This document shows positions 37,599 to 40,188 of a stretch of 40,188 bases of DNA, piece by piece. A program made the translations under genes and the position numbers. Position 1 is the stretch's first letter. The number at the start of each line of letters is the position of its first letter. Below the pieces are notes generated by a model, which did no database searches, was not told the origin of the DNA, and worked only from the letters and a program-made list of their open reading frames with translations. This DNA comes from Bacteroidota bacterium. Its GTDB lineage: Bacteria > Bacteroidota > Bacteroidia > Bacteroidales > F082. The DNA is taken from positions 1 through 40,188 of the forward strand of contig JAHIUX010000082.1 of the NCBI GenBank assembly GCA_018816765.1, written 5' to 3'.

Positions 37599-38108
37599 AT
37601 GAGACACAGAAATAAAGTAAATAACCTCAGCAGAACAAGTGCCCATCGCAATGCGATGTTGTCGAACATGGCAGCTTCACTCATACTGCATAAGCGAATT
37701 ACTACTACTGTAGCCAAAGCCAAAGCATTACGCGGATATGTTGAACCCTTGATCACCAAATCGAAAGACGATTCTACGCACTCCAGAAGGATGGTTTTCC
37801 GTTTGTTGCAAAATAAATTTGCAGTGAGTGAACTCTTCAGAGAAATTTCTGTGAAAGTAGCTGACCGTCCGGGTGGATACACAAGGATCATCAAATTGGG
37901 TACACGTCAGGGTGACAACGCTGAAATGTGCATGATGGAACTTGTCGATTTCAATGAAAATCTTCTCGGTAAGGAAACAGTGGCCAAGAAAGCCAAGACA
38001 ACCCGCAGAAGAGCAACAAGGAAAACGACCGTTAAATCGGAGCAAACCGCAAAAGAAACTGCTCAACCAGCAGCCGAAAAAGAAGCGGAAACAGATACAA
38101 ACGAATAG
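37599..38108 (+). CDS. rplQ: 50S ribosomal protein L17 with C-terminal extension
   Basis: This 169-residue L17, at the tunnel-exit face, has a normal core (1-120) beginning [20 protein letters not shown] and ending [13 protein letters not shown]. From about 121 it carries a tail of about 50 residues that is first basic ([17 protein letters not shown]) and then acidic ([12 protein letters not shown]). E. coli L17 has only a few residues beyond the core; extended forms are known in Bacteroidota. It is the last gene of the joined operon and is followed by a strong terminator. Confidence 0.97.
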   Translation: MRHRNKVNNLSRTSAHRNAMLSNMAASLILHKRITTTVAKAKALRGYVEPLITKSKDDSTHSRRMVFRLLQNKFAVSELFREISVKVADRPGGYTRIIKLGTRQGDNAEMCMMELVDFNENLLGKETVAKKAKTTRRRATRKTTVKSEQTAKETAQPAAEKEAETDTNE

Positions 38109-38135
38109 GTTAAACTAACCTCAACCGTTTGCGGT

Positions 38136-38176
38136 AAAAAGGACAGGGTCATTTGGATGGCTTTGTCCTTTTTTTT
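38136..38176 (+). terminator. Terminator of the ribosomal-protein operon
   Basis: AAAAAGGACA (38136-38145) pairs perfectly with TGTCCTTTTT (38164-38173) and runs into further Ts. It lies 27 nt after the rplQ stop. Confidence 0.85.
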
Positions 38177-38187
38177 GTTTTTTACAC

Positions 38188-38195
38188 TAATTTTG
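38188..38195 (+). promoter_or_regulatory. -7 element of the eno promoter
   Basis: TAATTTTG is a perfect TAnnTTTG, 26 nt before the eno ATG. The best upstream TTTG (38162-38165) lies within the operon terminator and gives a 22-nt spacer. Confidence 0.6.
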
Positions 38196-38209
38196 TCTTC
38201 AAATTATAA

Positions 38210-39511
<1,302 letters not shown>

Positions 39512-39535
39512 GGACTGCAGGTACATCCCTCATAC

Positions 39536-39568
39536 AATCCGGTTCAGCAATGAACCGGATTTTTTTTG
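39536..39568 (+). terminator. Rho-independent terminator after eno
   Basis: A perfect 11-bp stem, AATCCGGTTCA (39536-39546) with TGAACCGGATT (39551-39561), is capped by a GCAA (GNRA-type) tetraloop and followed by T7. Confidence 0.95.
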
Positions 39569-40063
39569 GCTAAGAGGTAGTCGTTTGGTTATTGGCCACA
39601 GACAATTATTTGCGGGCTGTGCCTGGCTGAAAAATCATTGAAGTGGATCTTCTGTCTGTAAAGCATTTTTTTGCCAATTACAAGGCTTCGCTGTGAAAGA
39701 AAAGGTATGGTTGGTGACATTGATCAAAAATTAGTAATACGGTTTGCTCAAATAGAATTAGTGGGTTAAATAGGGTGTTTAAACACATACCCTCTCTATA
39801 AATATATATAGTCAAAACTACCAAAAAGTCGCTTTTTTACTCAGGCCTGTCCTGCAGGGAAAGGGTTTTTTCGGTTCATGAAAGCCTGAAAACGCAAATC
39901 TGAAATATTAAAAGCGCAGGCATCGTGGGATGGTGACCTGTGTTTTTGTGCCTTATTCCGGATGCGCCTTCCCAAATTTGAAAAAATGTTGCTCAAAACA
40001 CCTACTGAAAATCAAAGACATAAAAAAAAGTGGTGAAATATTCCGGTTTTTTTCAAAAATAAG
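39569..40063. other. Intergenic stretch between eno and the right-edge promoter, no gene seen
   Basis: About 495 bases are AT-rich with no credible coding frame. They hold a perfect 12-bp palindrome at 39775-39786, an AT run (tataaatatatatag) near 39797-39811 and A/T-tracts near 40021-40060 ahead of the promoter. No tRNA or known RNA was recognised. Confidence 0.6.
39775..39786. repeat. Perfect palindrome GTGTTTAAACAC
   Basis: The 12-bp palindrome lies inside a looser dyad (AGGGT at 39772-39776, ACCCT at 39789-39793). It could be a protein-binding operator, but no gene is adjacent, and it may be chance. Confidence 0.35.
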
Positions 40064-40094
40064 TTTGGAAGATAAGAAAAAGGGATTAATTTTG
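40064..40094 (+). promoter_or_regulatory. Strong promoter, probably of an rRNA operon beyond the window
   Basis: TTTG (40064-40067), a 19-nt spacer and TAATTTTG (40087-40094) match the full consensus, with A- and T-tracts upstream that resemble an UP element. The following GCAGCCCCAATTGA almost repeats that of ribosomal-protein promoter P1. A boxA-like site lies 58 nt downstream. Confidence 0.8.
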
Positions 40095-40152
40095 CAGCCC
40101 CAATTGAGACAACAGGAAGAAGCGGGAGAGATTGGGAAAACGAAAGAATAAA

Positions 40153-40164
40153 GTTCTTTGAAAG
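40153..40164 (+). promoter_or_regulatory. boxA-like antitermination site of an rRNA leader
   Basis: GTTCTTTGAAAG resembles the boxA core (E. coli TGCTCTTTAACA) bound by NusB and S10. Its place shortly after a strong promoter and right before the window end suggests a 16S rRNA gene starts soon after 40188. Confidence 0.6.
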
Positions 40165-40188
40165 CTTGAAGCAAAAAAAGTCTGGAAA

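Noticed and set aside
39930-40151. Open frame of 73 codons on + near the right edge
   Set aside because: It runs through the consensus promoter and stops before boxA; composition is not protein-like and no family is recognised.

Overview
This window looks like chromosomal DNA from a member of the Bacteroidota, probably a Bacteroidales/Marinilabiliales-type lineage. The sequence signs are: a fused SecD-SecF, a DUF4290 protein beside murA, an OmpA/PD40/TPR outer-membrane protein, a MurA with Asp in place of the catalytic Cys, zinc-ligand-free S4, S14 and L36, mostly SD-less gene starts, and repeated promoters of the Bacteroidota type (TTG/TTTG, about 19 nt, TAnnTTTG). No species can be named from the sequence alone.

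Left edge (1-211): the last 36 codons and probable terminus of an ISAs1-family insertion sequence, then a short spacer before ilvE. Left half (212-19434): ilvE on the + strand, ending at a shared terminator with thirteen minus-strand housekeeping genes. Read in their own direction these are uvrD, a DUF4290 gene, murA, grpE, dnaJ, an ABC exporter pair, secDF, tatA, an OmpA/PD40 envelope protein, purM, prfA and pyrF. They cover DNA repair, cell-wall precursor synthesis, protein folding, Sec and Tat export, purine and pyrimidine synthesis and translation termination.

Centre (19435-20123): a divergent intergenic region with two near-consensus promoters firing right. Between them lies a stretch of about 123 nt that folds on paper into a four-way junction closed by a long helix. 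I regard this as the most interesting unexplained signal in the window.

Right half (20124-38108): one unbroken run of 33 co-directional genes in which the classical str, S10, spc and alpha operons are joined. It runs from rpsL, rpsG and fusA through rpsJ ... secY, map, infA, rpmJ to rpsM, rpsK, rpsD, rpoA and rplQ. There is no tuf after fusA, and the largest gap is 57 nt. A strong terminator follows rplQ, then eno with its own promoter and a strong terminator. The last 130 bases carry a consensus promoter and a boxA-like antitermination site, so an rRNA operon most likely begins just beyond the window. The promoter region and early transcript of that operon almost match those of the first ribosomal-protein promoter.

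Most of the window is conserved core genome. The points that merit follow-up are the structured RNA before rpsL, the sequence shared by the two ribosome-related promoters, a degenerate retropepsin-like domain on the OmpA protein, the Cys-to-Asp MurA, and isolated Shine-Dalgarno sites before rplV and rplF.
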